Assembly: GCA_027563935.2 (NCBI GenBank)
Contig: CM050453.2
Coordinates: 84,728,665-84,792,664 of the forward strand
DNA length: 64,000 bases
Reading direction: 5' to 3'
Source: Costus lasius
Taxonomy: Eukaryota; Streptophyta; Magnoliopsida; Zingiberales; Costaceae
Position 1 is the stretch's first letter, and every line of letters starts with the position of its first letter. Shown piece by piece: positions 33,741 through 44,026 of this stretch. The position numbers were made by a program, and so were the translations under genes. The notes below the pieces were generated by a model, which saw nothing but the letters and a program-made list of their open reading frames with translations, did no database searches and was not told the DNA's origin.

Positions 33741-35090
33741 CTCCTGCTGTAGTATCAGAGTCGTCGACGATGAGCTTAATTCGTCTTACATCCCTTGGAC
33801 AAACGTCGACCCCCTCAAGGTGTACCTGATGGGTGGCTATGGCGAAGAGCAAGAGGAAGAAGTTCGTGCTTATGCCAATATTCTCGACTCAAGCACCGCA
33901 GTTCAGCTAGCTGTAGAAAAGGTTAAGGAAATACCTGCGCCGAAATCTGAGGTTTGTGAACGACTTTACTTAGAGCTCAAATCATTACCGAGCAACCTCA
34001 GGTATGAATTTTTAGGTGAGAATTCTACTTATCCTATCATTATAGTTGACAATCTTGATTTGGAACAAATAAGCCTTCTCGTGGATAAGCTTCGACAACA
34101 TAAGAAGGTAATTGGCTACACTTTGGAGGATATAAAAGGTATTAACCCTTCTTTATGCATGCATAGGATATATCTCAAAGAGGACAGCAAACCATCTATC
34201 GAATACCAGAGGCGTTTGAACCCGAACCTGAAGGAGGTAGTCAAGAAGGAAATTCTAAAACTATTAGATGCTGGGGTTACTTACCCTATTTCAGATAGAC
34301 AATGGGTAAGTCCGGTACACGTGGTACCAAAGAAAGGAGGAGTAACGGTAGTAAAGAACGAAAATGACGAATTGATCTTGCAAAGAACCGTTACCTGGGT
34401 GGCGCATGTGTATCGACTATCGAAAACTGAACAAGGCTACCCGCAAGGACCATTTTTCTCTTCCCTTTATTGATCAAATGCTTGAAAGATTAGCCACTAA
34501 CTCTTATTTTTGTTTCTTGGATGGCTACTCAGGATTTTTCTAGGTACCGATACTTCCCGATGACCAAGAAAAAAACACATTCACATGTCCCTTCGACACT
34601 TTCTCTTATCGGCGTATGCCGTTTGGTTTATGCAATGCGCCAACTACCTTTCAACGGTGCATGATGGCGATTTTCTCAGATTTCATCGAAGACATCATGG
34701 ATGTCTTTATGGACGACTTTTCGGTATACGGGTCTAGTTTCGATTCTTGTTTATCTAATCTGACCCGTGTTTTGCAGCGCTATGAAGAGACGAACCTGGT
34801 GTTAAATTGGGAGAAATGTCACTTTATGGTAAAATAAGGGATCGTTCTTGGTCATTTGATATCAGAGCGTGGTATCAAAGTCGATAAAGCAAAAATCGAT
34901 GTGATGGAAAGAATGTTGCCTCCGAACTCTATCAAAGGAATAAAAAGTTTCTTAGGACATACAGGCTTTTATAGGCGCTTCATTGAAAATTTTTCTAAAA
35001 TTGCTAGGCCTTTAATATCTTTACTTGCTAAGGATGTTCCATTTGTTTTTGACCAGAATTGCATGGATGTGTTTCAGCAACTGAAGAAAG
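33741..35090 (+). pseudogene. E3 reverse transcriptase, second copy, broken
   Basis: Frame 33526-34473 continues into RT (LRQHKKVIGYTLEDIKGINP, KKEILKLLDAGVTYPISD, WVSPVHVVPKKGG), then shifts near 34390. Frame 34616-34837 has MPFGLCNAPTTFQRCM and DVFMDDFSVYG (both catalytic Asp kept) and ends at a TAA after HFMVK. Frame 34856 onward has the thumb/connection (IKSFLGHTGFYRRFIENFSK). A TAG near 34542 is private to this copy. RT would make cDNA of the element; at least three breaks prevent it. Confidence 0.88.
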
Positions 35091-35520
35091 CATTTGTTTC
35101 CGCCTCTATAATACAACCTCTGGATTGGTCGCTACCCTTCGAAGTTATGTGCGATGCCAGCGACTATGCGGTAGGAGCTATCTTAGGACAGCGGAAAGAC
35201 AACCGAACTCATGCCATTTATTACGCCAGCCGAACACTTGATGGAGCATAGAGCAATTACGCTACAACAGAAAAAGAGCTCTTAGCTGTAGTCTTCGCTT
35301 TTGATAAATTTTGATCATATCTAATTGACTCACGTGTTATTGTCTATATAGATCATGCGGCGATCCGTTACCTTATGACAAAGAAGGATGTGAAACCATG
35401 GCTAATCAGGTGGATACTGTTGTTGCAAGAATTTGATGTTCAAATCAAGGATAAGAAGAGGGCCGATAATTTGGTAGCAGACCAGCTCTCCCGTCTGACG
35501 TCCACCCCCGAAAGCAGTTT
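35091..35520 (+). pseudogene. E3 RNase H, second copy, broken
   Basis: FEVMCDASDYAVGAILGQRK (catalytic Asp in CDAS) and HAIYYASRTLDGA, then a TAG at 35249. ATTEKELLAVVFAFDKF can be read before another stop (TGA near 35312), then IDHAAIRYL, and frame 35375-36040 ends the domain with [16 protein letters not shown]. Confidence 0.85.
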
Positions 35521-36390
35521 GGAAGAAGAGATAGACGATGAGTTCCCAGATGAAAATCTGTTAGCCATTACCACAATAAAAACACCATGGTATGCCGATC
35601 TAGTAAATTTCTTGGCAGCCGGTATTATACCTCCAAATTTCACATACCAGCAACGAAAGAGGTTTATATCAAATGCGAAGTACTACTATTGGACGAACCA
35701 CTTTCGTTCAAGCGTTGTGCTGACTATATCATTCGGAGATGCTTACCAGAAGAAGAAATTTCGGATGTCTTGTTCCAATGTCATTCTTCTTCTTATGGAG
35801 GGCATTGTAGTGGTAAGAAAACAGCATATAAAGTCCTCCAATGTGGATTCTTTTGGCCGACCATGTTTAAAGACGCAAGGGACTATCTACAATCTTGTGA
35901 CCGCTGCCAAAGGACGGGTGGAATATCACAAAGAAATGAGATGTCTCTTAATACCATCCTTGAGATCGAGATTTTTGACGTATGAGGAATTGACTTTATG
36001 GGGCCATTTTCACCCTCCTATGGTAACAAATTCATTTTAGTCGGGTTGATTATGTCTCCAAATGGGTCAAAGCCTTGGCTGCCCCAACAAATTACTCCAA
36101 GGTAGTTCTCAAATTCTTCAAGAAATTAATATTTTCATGATTTGGAATACCCCGCGTTGTAATAAGTGATGGTGGATCTCACTTCATTGAGCGAGGATTT
36201 GAATCACTTCTCAGAAGATACAGAGTAACACATAAAGTGGGCACTGCTTACCACACTCAGATTAGCGGCTAAGAGGAGATATCAAACCGGGAGATAAAGC
36301 ACATTCTTGAGAAAACTGTATCGCATACTCGCACAGACTGGTCACTCAAACTCGACGATAATCTATGGGCATACCGTGCAGCATTCAAAA
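35521..36390 (+). pseudogene. E3 integrase, second copy, frameshifted and truncated
   Basis: Frame 35587-35985 has the zinc domain ([29 protein letters not shown]). Core pieces follow in shifted frames: [12 protein letters not shown] sequence near 35990, VVISDGGSHF near 36160 (second Asp), and GTAYHTQISG with [10 protein letters not shown] near 36245-36310 (catalytic Glu region). The text ends at YRAAFKT, where reversed E4 sequence starts. Confidence 0.82.
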
Positions 36391-37637
36391 CCCTTCTCCT
36401 CCCAAGTGAGGTGAGAAGGTGGGGCAATGGGGGCTGAACGCCTAGGGGAGTGATGGGCCGCCGGTGCGGGCCGTGGGTCAGAACGAGGCTCGTGGCGCTC
36501 GGGTCGAGGGTGAGCATGAGGAGGCCCGCCCACATGAGGGCACCTAAGGCGTCCGAACTCGCTGCGCCTATTCGCAGCCCTAAGGTCATGCTCGATATCA
36601 CGAGCGCGCTGGAAGGTCTGGTCGAATGTCTCTGAGCTATAGGTGGGTAGGGCGTGGCGGATATCCGAGCGGAGACCATTCCTAAACTTCGACAAAACTA
36701 ACTCGGGGTCCTCTTGTAAGTTACACCGGAGTTGTAGGGTTTCAAAGGTGAGGTGATATTCCTCGACGGTACCCGACCCTTGGTGTAGGCTACTATACTG
36801 ATCAAGGAGTCGCTGCCTATAGGAGGGGGGTACGTATCGCTCGCAGAGGCGATACCTCATTTCTTCCCAAGTGGTGATGGGAGGAAGGGCTTGCTGCGCA
36901 TTTTGGCGCTCCATGTTTGCCCAATGCAAACACGCAGGGCCCTCGAGTAAGGTGCGCACATACCTCACACGCGATTCGGGAGGCTAGTTTCTAAGGTCAA
37001 AGTAAGAGTCGACAGACGCGACCCAGTCAAGGAATTGTGACGGGTCGAGACCACCTGCAAAAGGCACGGGGGTATTCCGAATGTAGCGGTGGAAGTCGTC
37101 ATTTAAGCGAGGACGCTCTACATGGTGTCGAGCTGGGCCCCTTTGCCCTGCCCAAGTGTGCCCAAAGCAACCATTGGGTTGGGGCCCTAGTGCGGCCCAC
37201 ACGTCGTCCTCATCCAGGGACTCGTCCCCATAACCAAGGTCCCCCTGGACCTCATGAGGTCGCAGGTGACCGAACTCATCCTCGAAGACTCGCGGCCACA
37301 GGGGCGCGGTGATCGGAGGCAACTCTCTAGTCGGTGGGGCTAGGTTTGCGGACGGAGGTGGGTTAACTGGGTTGGAGCGTCTATGCTCTGATGGCTCAGG
37401 GCGACTTGTGAGGACATGGATCCCAGCCATGATTTGCTGAAACATCGCGCTTGTATTCCCTTCGTGGGATTCCAAGCACGCAGACAACGCATCCAACTTG
37501 GCGTCTACACGCGCTTCAAGCGCAGCCAAAGAGTCTAGATGGATTCTACTCCCTTCCGAGGGTTAGACCGACACTTGGGTTTCAGGGATAGTGTCTAGAA
37601 ATTGAGACGACATAACTTGTGAACGTGTAGTCACCAT
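36391..37637 (-). pseudogene. E4 gag, - strand fragment, broken
   Basis: Begins at the - strand ATG ending at 37637 (MVTTRSQVMSS, as in the + copy). A stop follows early (SV*PSEG) and TAG replaces a Trp at 36981. Frames 37529-36984 and 36968-36363 carry ALEARVDAKLDALSACLESH, the gag core, and RLLDQYSSLHQGSGTVEEYH. The last residues of the lower frame (FECCTVCP) are E3 sequence. Confidence 0.85.
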
Positions 37638-37753
37638 GCATAAACAAGTCCGAAAATTACTAAGTATAGGATGCTGAAAACGCGGAAATAGTGCTAAAAT
37701 ATGCTATGCAATGGTCGGACCATGCGAATGATAAGAATCGAACACGCAACGTC

Positions 37754-37764
37754 CTCTGATACCA
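37754..37764 (-). other. Primer binding site of the E4 fragment
   Basis: TGGTATCAGAG on the - strand, four bases after the LTR end. It is the exact form complementary to initiator tRNA-Met. Confidence 0.85.
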
Positions 37765-37768
37765 AAAT

Positions 37769-39320
37769 TGATGTAGCTACTATAGGAGGGATGGTCCTTA
37801 AAGCCGTACTCTAAGGGTTTACACAATGCATGTGAAAAGGGGAGAGGGTCTTTAGACGAGGGAAGTGAAAATCGCTTTGGAAGTGCAGTAGAAAGCACGA
37901 TTAAATCAGCGTCGAGTTCGATCGGGGCAACATGAATGCAAAAGAACACAACAGCACGCAACTACAAAATGTAACGCACTAACCTCGTAGTAATTTAACA
38001 CTCTCACGCAGCAGATTTTAAGCTCAGCACGTCGCAATGGGAAGTAGCGGATTCGCAAGGCACAGCTCGCACGCCTATGCGTCTGAAACAAACCAAAGAA
38101 CAGCAGAACGTCCACGTCTCCGGCGAACGGATACCCATGGAAGATCGGAAATCGTAACGGAAATGAACACGAAGGAATGAAAAGACAGGCGGACCTGACC
38201 CACCGGCGCGGTGGGATTTACTTTACTGCTTTGAAAATCAGGAAGGAAACACTTCGGAGTCGAGGCACCGACCACGACTCTTACAAACTTTGAAGGCGAA
38301 GCGCCGACTTCGACCTCTACAAGTGCTAGAGGCTCTCAGCTCACCAGGAGTACTCTACTACCAAGAGAACTAAGGAACACAACACCCCAGCCTCCTCTTT
38401 TATAGAACAAGAGGGGAGGGAACAAGACAAAGTAGAAAAAGACAAGCTACTTTAACAACTAACTGCATAAAAGTGGTCAAGCTACCACACAAGACAAAAT
38501 AGAATATAATCCTACCAACTACCATCTACTCATGCAGGGGCGTAGGTCCTTCTGGTCTTCGTACGAAGGCGGTTGGGCGGTCAGACTCATTCGGAGCATA
38601 CTGCGATGAAGCAGCAAAATTTGGACGTCGTTGGCTGGGTTACGACGGATGTGGCACGCTCTTGGGCCGTATTGCTAAGATGATTGCACGGCCCCTCAAG
38701 AGTTGGGCCTTCAGGTGGACCGCCACCCATGCCCTTGGGAGGTGGGGCTTCGGTGTGGATCGACAATGGGCTGATAACTCCTACGAAGCGGTCCGGCAGT
38801 CGAGAAGTACGTTGAGATCGCCGTACCTCCACCTTGTTGGGCTCCTTCGGACCCTCCATGGAGGGTTCAACGTGGTACGGAGGGTTGTGGACGTCAAAAC
38901 GAGGTTGTCGGGGCAATTCGGCAACTTCTTCGGGCAGTTGTCCGCAGGACTCACGGGGCGAGGTTTTCGTCACTAGGTACCACGAGGAACATTCTGTGGA
39001 AAATTTAACTTGCGCATGTGAAACTGCCGCTGAGTCGGGTGGTTGTACACAGGACCCATGGGGCGAGGTTTTCGTCGCTGTGTACCCCGAGGAACTTTCT
39101 GTGGAAAATCTTGCTTGTGCACGTGAATCTTCAAGAAGTTGTCTGCAGGACCCTCGGGGTGAGGTTTTCGTCACTGGGTGCCCCGAGGAACTTTCTATGG
39201 AAAATCTGACTTGTGCATGTGAAGCCGCCCTCGAATCGGGTAGTTGCCCGTAGGAATCATGGGGCGTGGCTTCCGTCGCCGGGTACCCCGATGAACTTTC
39301 TGTGGAAAATTTTTGGGGCA
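37769..39320 (-). repeat. 5' LTR of the E4 fragment
   Basis: About 1552 bp, close to the 1551 bp of the + copy, from the same AAAATTTTC start to ...CATCA. It includes four repeat units at the front and TATAAAAG at 38397-38404 (-). Confidence 0.75.
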
Positions 39321-39738
39321 CCATCGGGGCCAGATTTTCCCCTTCTTTCATGTTGTATGCTCCTGCATCACTAGGTGGAATGTATTTGTTCAGAAAGGCT
39401 CTAGAAAGCTTGTCCCAGGTGATAATCGATCCTGCTGGTAGTGAATACAGCGAAGCTCTTGCATGGTCCCTGAGAGAAAATGGAAAAAGTCTCAATTTTA
39501 TTACGTCAGAAGATACACCATTAACTTTAACAGTGTCACAGTATTCTAAAAACACAGCGAGATGGAGATTAGGGTCCTGATTTAGGGAACGCCCAAACTG
39601 ATTTTGTTGGACCATCGTCATCAGTACTGGCTTGAGCTCAAAATTGTTCGCCTCCACAATAGGTCGAACTATGCTTAAATTAAAACCATATATATTTGGT
39701 ACTGCAAAATCTCTCAAAGACTGGTTATTCGCCGCCAT
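38587..39738 (-). pseudogene. E2 gag N-terminus fused in frame to the E4 repeat ORF, 383 aa
   Basis: From 39738 the frame reads MAANNQSLRDFAVPNIYGFN and the gag capsid start (NNFELKPVLMTMVQQNQFGR, FLEYCDTVKVNG, LSRAFLNKYIPPS) to about residue 130. Gag homology then ends. Seventeen residues of unknown origin (beginning DAGAYNMKEGENLAPM) lead into four E4 repeat units (35, 32, 35 and a final shorter unit) and the RRSQRTSRLPDRFVG tail, ending in the LTR. The gag part is the true N-terminus of E2, with its start about 240 bases after the primer site. The fusion is an accident of insertion. It is open, but nothing shows expression. Confidence 0.7.
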
Positions 39739-39977
39739 TGCACCTTCTTTTGAAATCTTTTGTGTCTAAAACTATAATCTTCTTCGAAGGCGAAATGTGC
39801 GTTCAATCTCTGGGTCTTCAGGAAATAAAGTACCTGTACGTGAAACTCTGGGCATGCAACGTGTAAGTCAAAGTGAAAATAAAATAACAGTAAAAAGAAA
39901 AAAAAATACTAAGACAAAAGAAAGAAAAGTGCCTAGTCTCCAAACTTATCTATTAAGTCAATATTAACTAGCCGTAG

Positions 39978-39995
39978 TCCCCGGCAACGGTGCCA
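39978..39995 (-). other. Primer binding site of E2 (tRNA-Asp type)
   Basis: On the - strand TGGCACCGTTGCCGGGGA, one base from the E3 site, six bases after the 5' LTR. It fixes E2's orientation. Confidence 0.88.
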
Positions 39996-40001
39996 AAAAC
40001 T

Positions 40002-41472
40002 TGATGCATCCGCAAGTGCACGGATTTATCGAAGTAATAAAATAAGATCATTCCCTCGAGGATTAGGCGGTTAAGTACTAACTTTTCAACTCGTTTGAAT
40101 CTAGGCAAAATCAAGTAGTGGTTTGTGTTGAACTTTAAGTTCGAGCAATATTAGAAACAACGTTAAGAGATATTCAAATTCTAGAAGATCGGGACTCAGG
40201 GTTTCACCACGCTGACAAGTATGAATCATATAAAAAATAACTCTTTGAACAAAAAATTATGATCATGAAAGGGACTTTTCCTAATATACAGATTACCTCC
40301 TCCCGAAGCGTAATCCGGTGTCTAATTACGTTTACTCCCTACTCTCATGACAGTTAGCATACCTAGACCCATTAAGTTATATGAAAAGCCTAATAAATCC
40401 TTCAAACGAATCCAAACTACTCTCGTGATTGGATTCATATGTTTGATTAAAATAGATCTGACGTTGCAATTCACCTCCCGGTACTTCTCGCAACGTCTAA
40501 ATCGCAATTATATGTGGCTAGTGTAAACTATGAAATAAACACAATTTCAATCAAATTATGATAAAATAATCAAATCAAAGAAGTAAGAATACAGATTAAC
40601 TCATAATTGTCAGCGGGCTATGCCCTTAATCTTGAAATAAAGGTTTACTCGCTCATGTTCTTAAGAATCAGCATGTTTATATGATGAACAAGCATGAATT
40701 CTTCTCAAAATCGCAAGAAATTCACTAAGAAAATAGTTAAACTAGCTTCCCCTCGATCTGAAGATGAAGAAGAGCTGATCAAACTTCTCTTTTACGTGAA
40801 ATCTCGTTGGAATCTGCTCAAAAATCAGAATTTCGCCTCAGTCACCACCGCCGATCGTCTTCATCTGAAAAGTCCTCTTCCACCCTCAAAAAATCCAATC
40901 TTTTATAGCTTGACCGGTCTGGAACCCATGAAGGAACGTTTCTGCAAAGTTTGGTTCGAATCCGGTTCGATTTGGACACGAATCGAGTGAAAAACTCAAA
41001 GGGGCGGACGTTTTCACGGCCCATAATGAGTTTACGGCCGAGGCCGTAAATGTTTCTATGCCTACAGCCCTTTGTACACAGAAAGTTTCACGGTCCGTGA
41101 TGGATTCACGGTTTCACCCATGAAAGTTTCTATGGATTTCCACACTTAGCCGTATTTCGCCCGTGTTCGAACGCCAAAATTACGGCCAACCCTAGAATTA
41201 CGGCCAAGGCCGTGAAAGTTGTGATCTTCACTATTTTCGCTCCAAGTTTGACGTGTAAGCTCGTGATCTCCTTGGGAATTGTGTTATGGCCTTAAAACTC
41301 ATGAAATCCATCATTTTCATGCATTTTTACCTGTATTTTTAATAAAACCAAGAAAAGTAAAGATTCTATGCCAAACGAAGTAAAAATACCAAAATTAGCA
41401 TAAAATCATGCAATTAAGCCTAAAATGTAGTATAAAATACAGGTAAAAGAATGGTATAAATACGATGCATCA
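40002..41472 (-). repeat. 5' LTR of E2
   Basis: 1471 bp, TGATGC...GCATCA, followed by CCTAA (41473-41477). - strand TATAAAAG at 40900-40907. It keeps the hairpin array (about 40290-40500), with a few stem mismatches. Confidence 0.9.
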
Positions 41473-42094
41473 CCTAACCTAGAGTCACTACTAGAGACTT
41501 TGGCTGCACAAACCAAGAAAATTGAGAGTGTTAGTGAAGACATTTGGCAATTAACATCTAAACTAGATGCTCTCGAGGCCCATAATAAGATGTTAAATGT
41601 TGGAAACCCAATTGGCTAATCAAGCTAGCACCTCTATAAGAGCCTCTAGTAAACTCCCATCTCAACTTGAGATAAACCCGAGTGAATGTTGTAATACAAA
41701 TATAACTTTCAATGGGAAACAACTTGAGGAGCCTAGGATGCCTGAGCATGACACTGAGATTAGATCTCTTAAGATACTTCAACCTGAAAAATCAATTGAG
41801 AAGATAGAACATGAGAAATCACCTTAAGCTATAACTTTTTTTGTAGGGTCTTGTCATAATGTTGATGTCGTTGAGGAAGTGGTTAACTAAGATGTGATTA
41901 GTGAATTGCTTGTGGATCGTAGATATATCTGTTTTGCTGTTGAAGAGAAGGTGAAGGATAATGAAAAAGCTCAACCTTTTGCTATACTCCTTGATTCAAC
42001 TGAACTAGTCATCCTAAAGAAGGTACAATTTGAAAATTTGCATAGGGAAGCAACCAAGGTAACTAATAAAGGAAAAATAGACTTGAAATCATAG
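41473..42094 (+). pseudogene. E1 gag, C-terminal part
   Basis: Resumes E1 gag after E2. A coiled-coil-like stretch (TLAAQTKKIES, LTSKLDALEAHNKML) runs to a frameshift near 41598, then frame 41597-41827 has LETQLANQASTSIRASSKLP. Frame 41894-42094 (66 aa, RYICFAVEEKVKDNEKA...) is unassigned. No DLGAS-type protease box is seen, unlike E2. Confidence 0.75.
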
Positions 42095-42169
42095 TTTGAT
42101 GCTTTAATGTATGAATTCCTTGTTGCTTACTCCTACATTCTAATCTACGAATAACACTACGATCGAGTT

Positions 42170-42208
42170 AATGACCTTAAACAAGTGCTTCTTGGGAGGC
42201 AACCCAAG
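42170..42208 (+). other. Conserved block of E1/E2, E1 version
   Basis: Contains TTGGGAGGCAACCCAA at 42192-42207, which can form a 5-bp stem with a 6-nt loop. It shares about 33 of 39 bases with the E2 block (4583-4621, 27032-27070). Confidence 0.6.
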
Positions 42209-44026
42209 TCTTTTCTACTTTATTTACTTTTGCATTGTGTGTTTTATTTATTTAGTCTTTTGATTATGAAGTTTGATACTTTATTTTGTTTTGTGTTAGA
42301 ATGCTTATGATCTTGCTTTCTTATCATTGTAGGAACACCCAAAAAAAAAATCAAAGTTGTGGAGCTTTTTGATTCATCATGGTCTGTCCGCGACCGATGC
42401 TATGGGCATGATAAAAATTTTCACAATTGCTGCATTCTGCAACAAGGAGTTCACGGCTGTCCCTGACTGATTTCACAGCCATGATAGGACTTTTAAAGGA
42501 AGAATAAGGGTGCCAAGGTGAACAACATGAAGAGATGATGCGATTCGGGGAGATGGTGATGATGATGAAGATGACCCCTAGGAGGAAGGTACCGAAATGA
42601 ACTATAATGATGAGAACTTTAAACTTAAGAGGCAGAAGTGAGTATTACTTTTTTCTTATTTCCCCCCACTCTCTCACGACACATCAATTGCATAGAGGAC
42701 TATGCAAATTCTTATGTGGGGAGGGAATGATTCTGATGCTTGTTCCTTCTATGGCTCATTTGGTATTATATTCTGACTTACTTTGACTATTGTTGTGTTT
42801 GTGTTACTTTAACTATTCTGTGATGATAGTTGTGATTTTGAATGACTCTGATTCAATATTGATGTTATGATGATGATGATGATAAGGGGATGATTCTTAT
42901 GTCTATTCTATGATTATGATGTTGTGGTGATACTGTAACACTATGATGTGAGGAGTACTCTACTGATGATGATTCCTACATCTCTACTATGATTCTGCAA
43001 CATGTGGATGTGCTGAAAATCTGATGACATGATGATCATACTCTGATGATGATTTGGTAATCTCTGTTGCCATAATTTTTTTTTCCATTTTGATACATGT
43101 ATTCATTGATACTGTGATTGAAAATAAAATGATGACTGTCTATTGGACTTGATGATTTCACTCTGCTGATTTATCCTAATAATATCTGTGATTTATTTTG
43201 ATTACAGATTATCTTGTGATTTTCATGCTGATGCTTTGATATGATGATGACTTCTTTTCGATAAAGATATTTTGATGTTTTTGTTAATTCTGATGCAAAT
43301 GAGATATACTATTTTGCTGATGTTTGGTGAAGATATTTTGATAAAAATTTTTGGACATTGATGCTTTTATTGGATTTAATCTAAAAGATTTGACTGATAT
43401 TGTATTACTTATGATGACATGCACTTTCTATGATGAATTTATGCTTATGATTCACTTAGATACTTTTTATGAAAATGCTATGATCCTGTGATAGCTTTGA
43501 ATAAACACTGAGATTGATTCTATGCATGGTGTGAAATGTTTATGATATGCTAAATGCATCACCTGGTCATGATATCTTTATTATCCTATCCAATTGTTCT
43601 AAGCTTCTGTTTTGATTGGAATGTTTGAGAATGTTGAATCGATGGGTCACACATCTGAAATTGAGTAAGGATGATATGCTTGTAGCATACATATGTTTTT
43701 CTATTAAAACATATAGACTTGTTCATTCATTCGATGACAACATATTATCTGTTGGGTGATGATCACAAGTGTAATCTAAAAAAAAAAGAAAAAAAAGAAA
43801 AAAAAAAGAAAAAATAGGGACTCCTTTACTTGGTAATGTGAAAAATTGGCAGTGGTACAGAAGACATGAGTTGAAATCAAAATAAGACATATTTTGGCAC
43901 TGCGAAAAAAAGGGACTCGTCTACTTAGCTCATGAAAATATCTAACTTGGTTGTACGCTTTCAACTTGAATAACTTCTTTTATACCTAATATGGGTCTCA
44001 TCTCATTTTATTGCTTGAGGAGTATT
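42209..44026 (+). other. Noncoding 3' region of E1
   Basis: About 1.8 kb with many TGATGATG words (for example 42860-42885 and 42960-43060) and an A/AAAAG run near 43780-43815. TTGCTTGAGGAG just before the 3' LTR (44010-44022) is a trace of the GCTTGAGGACAA motif seen before the E2 3' LTR. No pol and no supported gene. Confidence 0.65.

Larger units (their letters stand above)
29383..36390 (+). mobile_element. Element E3: Athila-like Ty3/gypsy retrotransposon, 3' end missing
   Basis: 5' LTR, tRNA-Asp primer site, gag, protease, RT, RNase H and most of integrase, inserted into E2 gag. At about 36390 the integrase text (YRAAFKT) changes abruptly into reversed E4 gag. No 3' LTR is present in the window. 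The Athila-like call rests on the VFMDDFSVYG RT motif and the primer site. An env-like region cannot be assessed because the 3' part is missing. Confidence 0.87.
36391..39320 (-). mobile_element. E4 fragment, - strand: 5' LTR, primer site and partial gag
   Basis: Second E4 copy in the opposite orientation to the one at 11745. It holds the 5' LTR with repeat ORF (39320-37769), primer site (37764-37754) and gag to LTWEEKG (about 36391). Everything 3' of mid-gag is gone. The left side abuts E3 integrase and the right side abuts E2 gag, so the remaining halves of E3 and E4 were probably lost in one deletion. Confidence 0.85.
23537..41472 (-). mobile_element. Element E2: gag/protease-only LTR element, disrupted
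   Basis: Inserted in E1 gag on the - strand with target duplication CCTAA on both sides and LTR termini TGATGC...GCATCA (left LTR start mutated to TAATGC). Order on the - strand: 5' LTR (41472-40002), primer site (39995-39978), gag N-terminus (39738-about 39340), foreign insert (E4 fragment and E3), gag C-terminus plus protease-like domain (29374-28218, then broken by a SINE multimer), short ORF, conserved block, noncoding region, 3' LTR (25004-23537). No RT or integrase of its own is seen. Confidence 0.88.

Noticed and set aside
41894..42094. Protease domain of E1
   Set aside because: No DLGAS or ILGRPF box is present; the frame cannot be assigned.
42820..43270. CRISPR-like or regulatory array from repeated TGATGATG
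   Set aside because: Irregular spacing and no unique spacers; ordinary simple-sequence drift in a plant retroelement.
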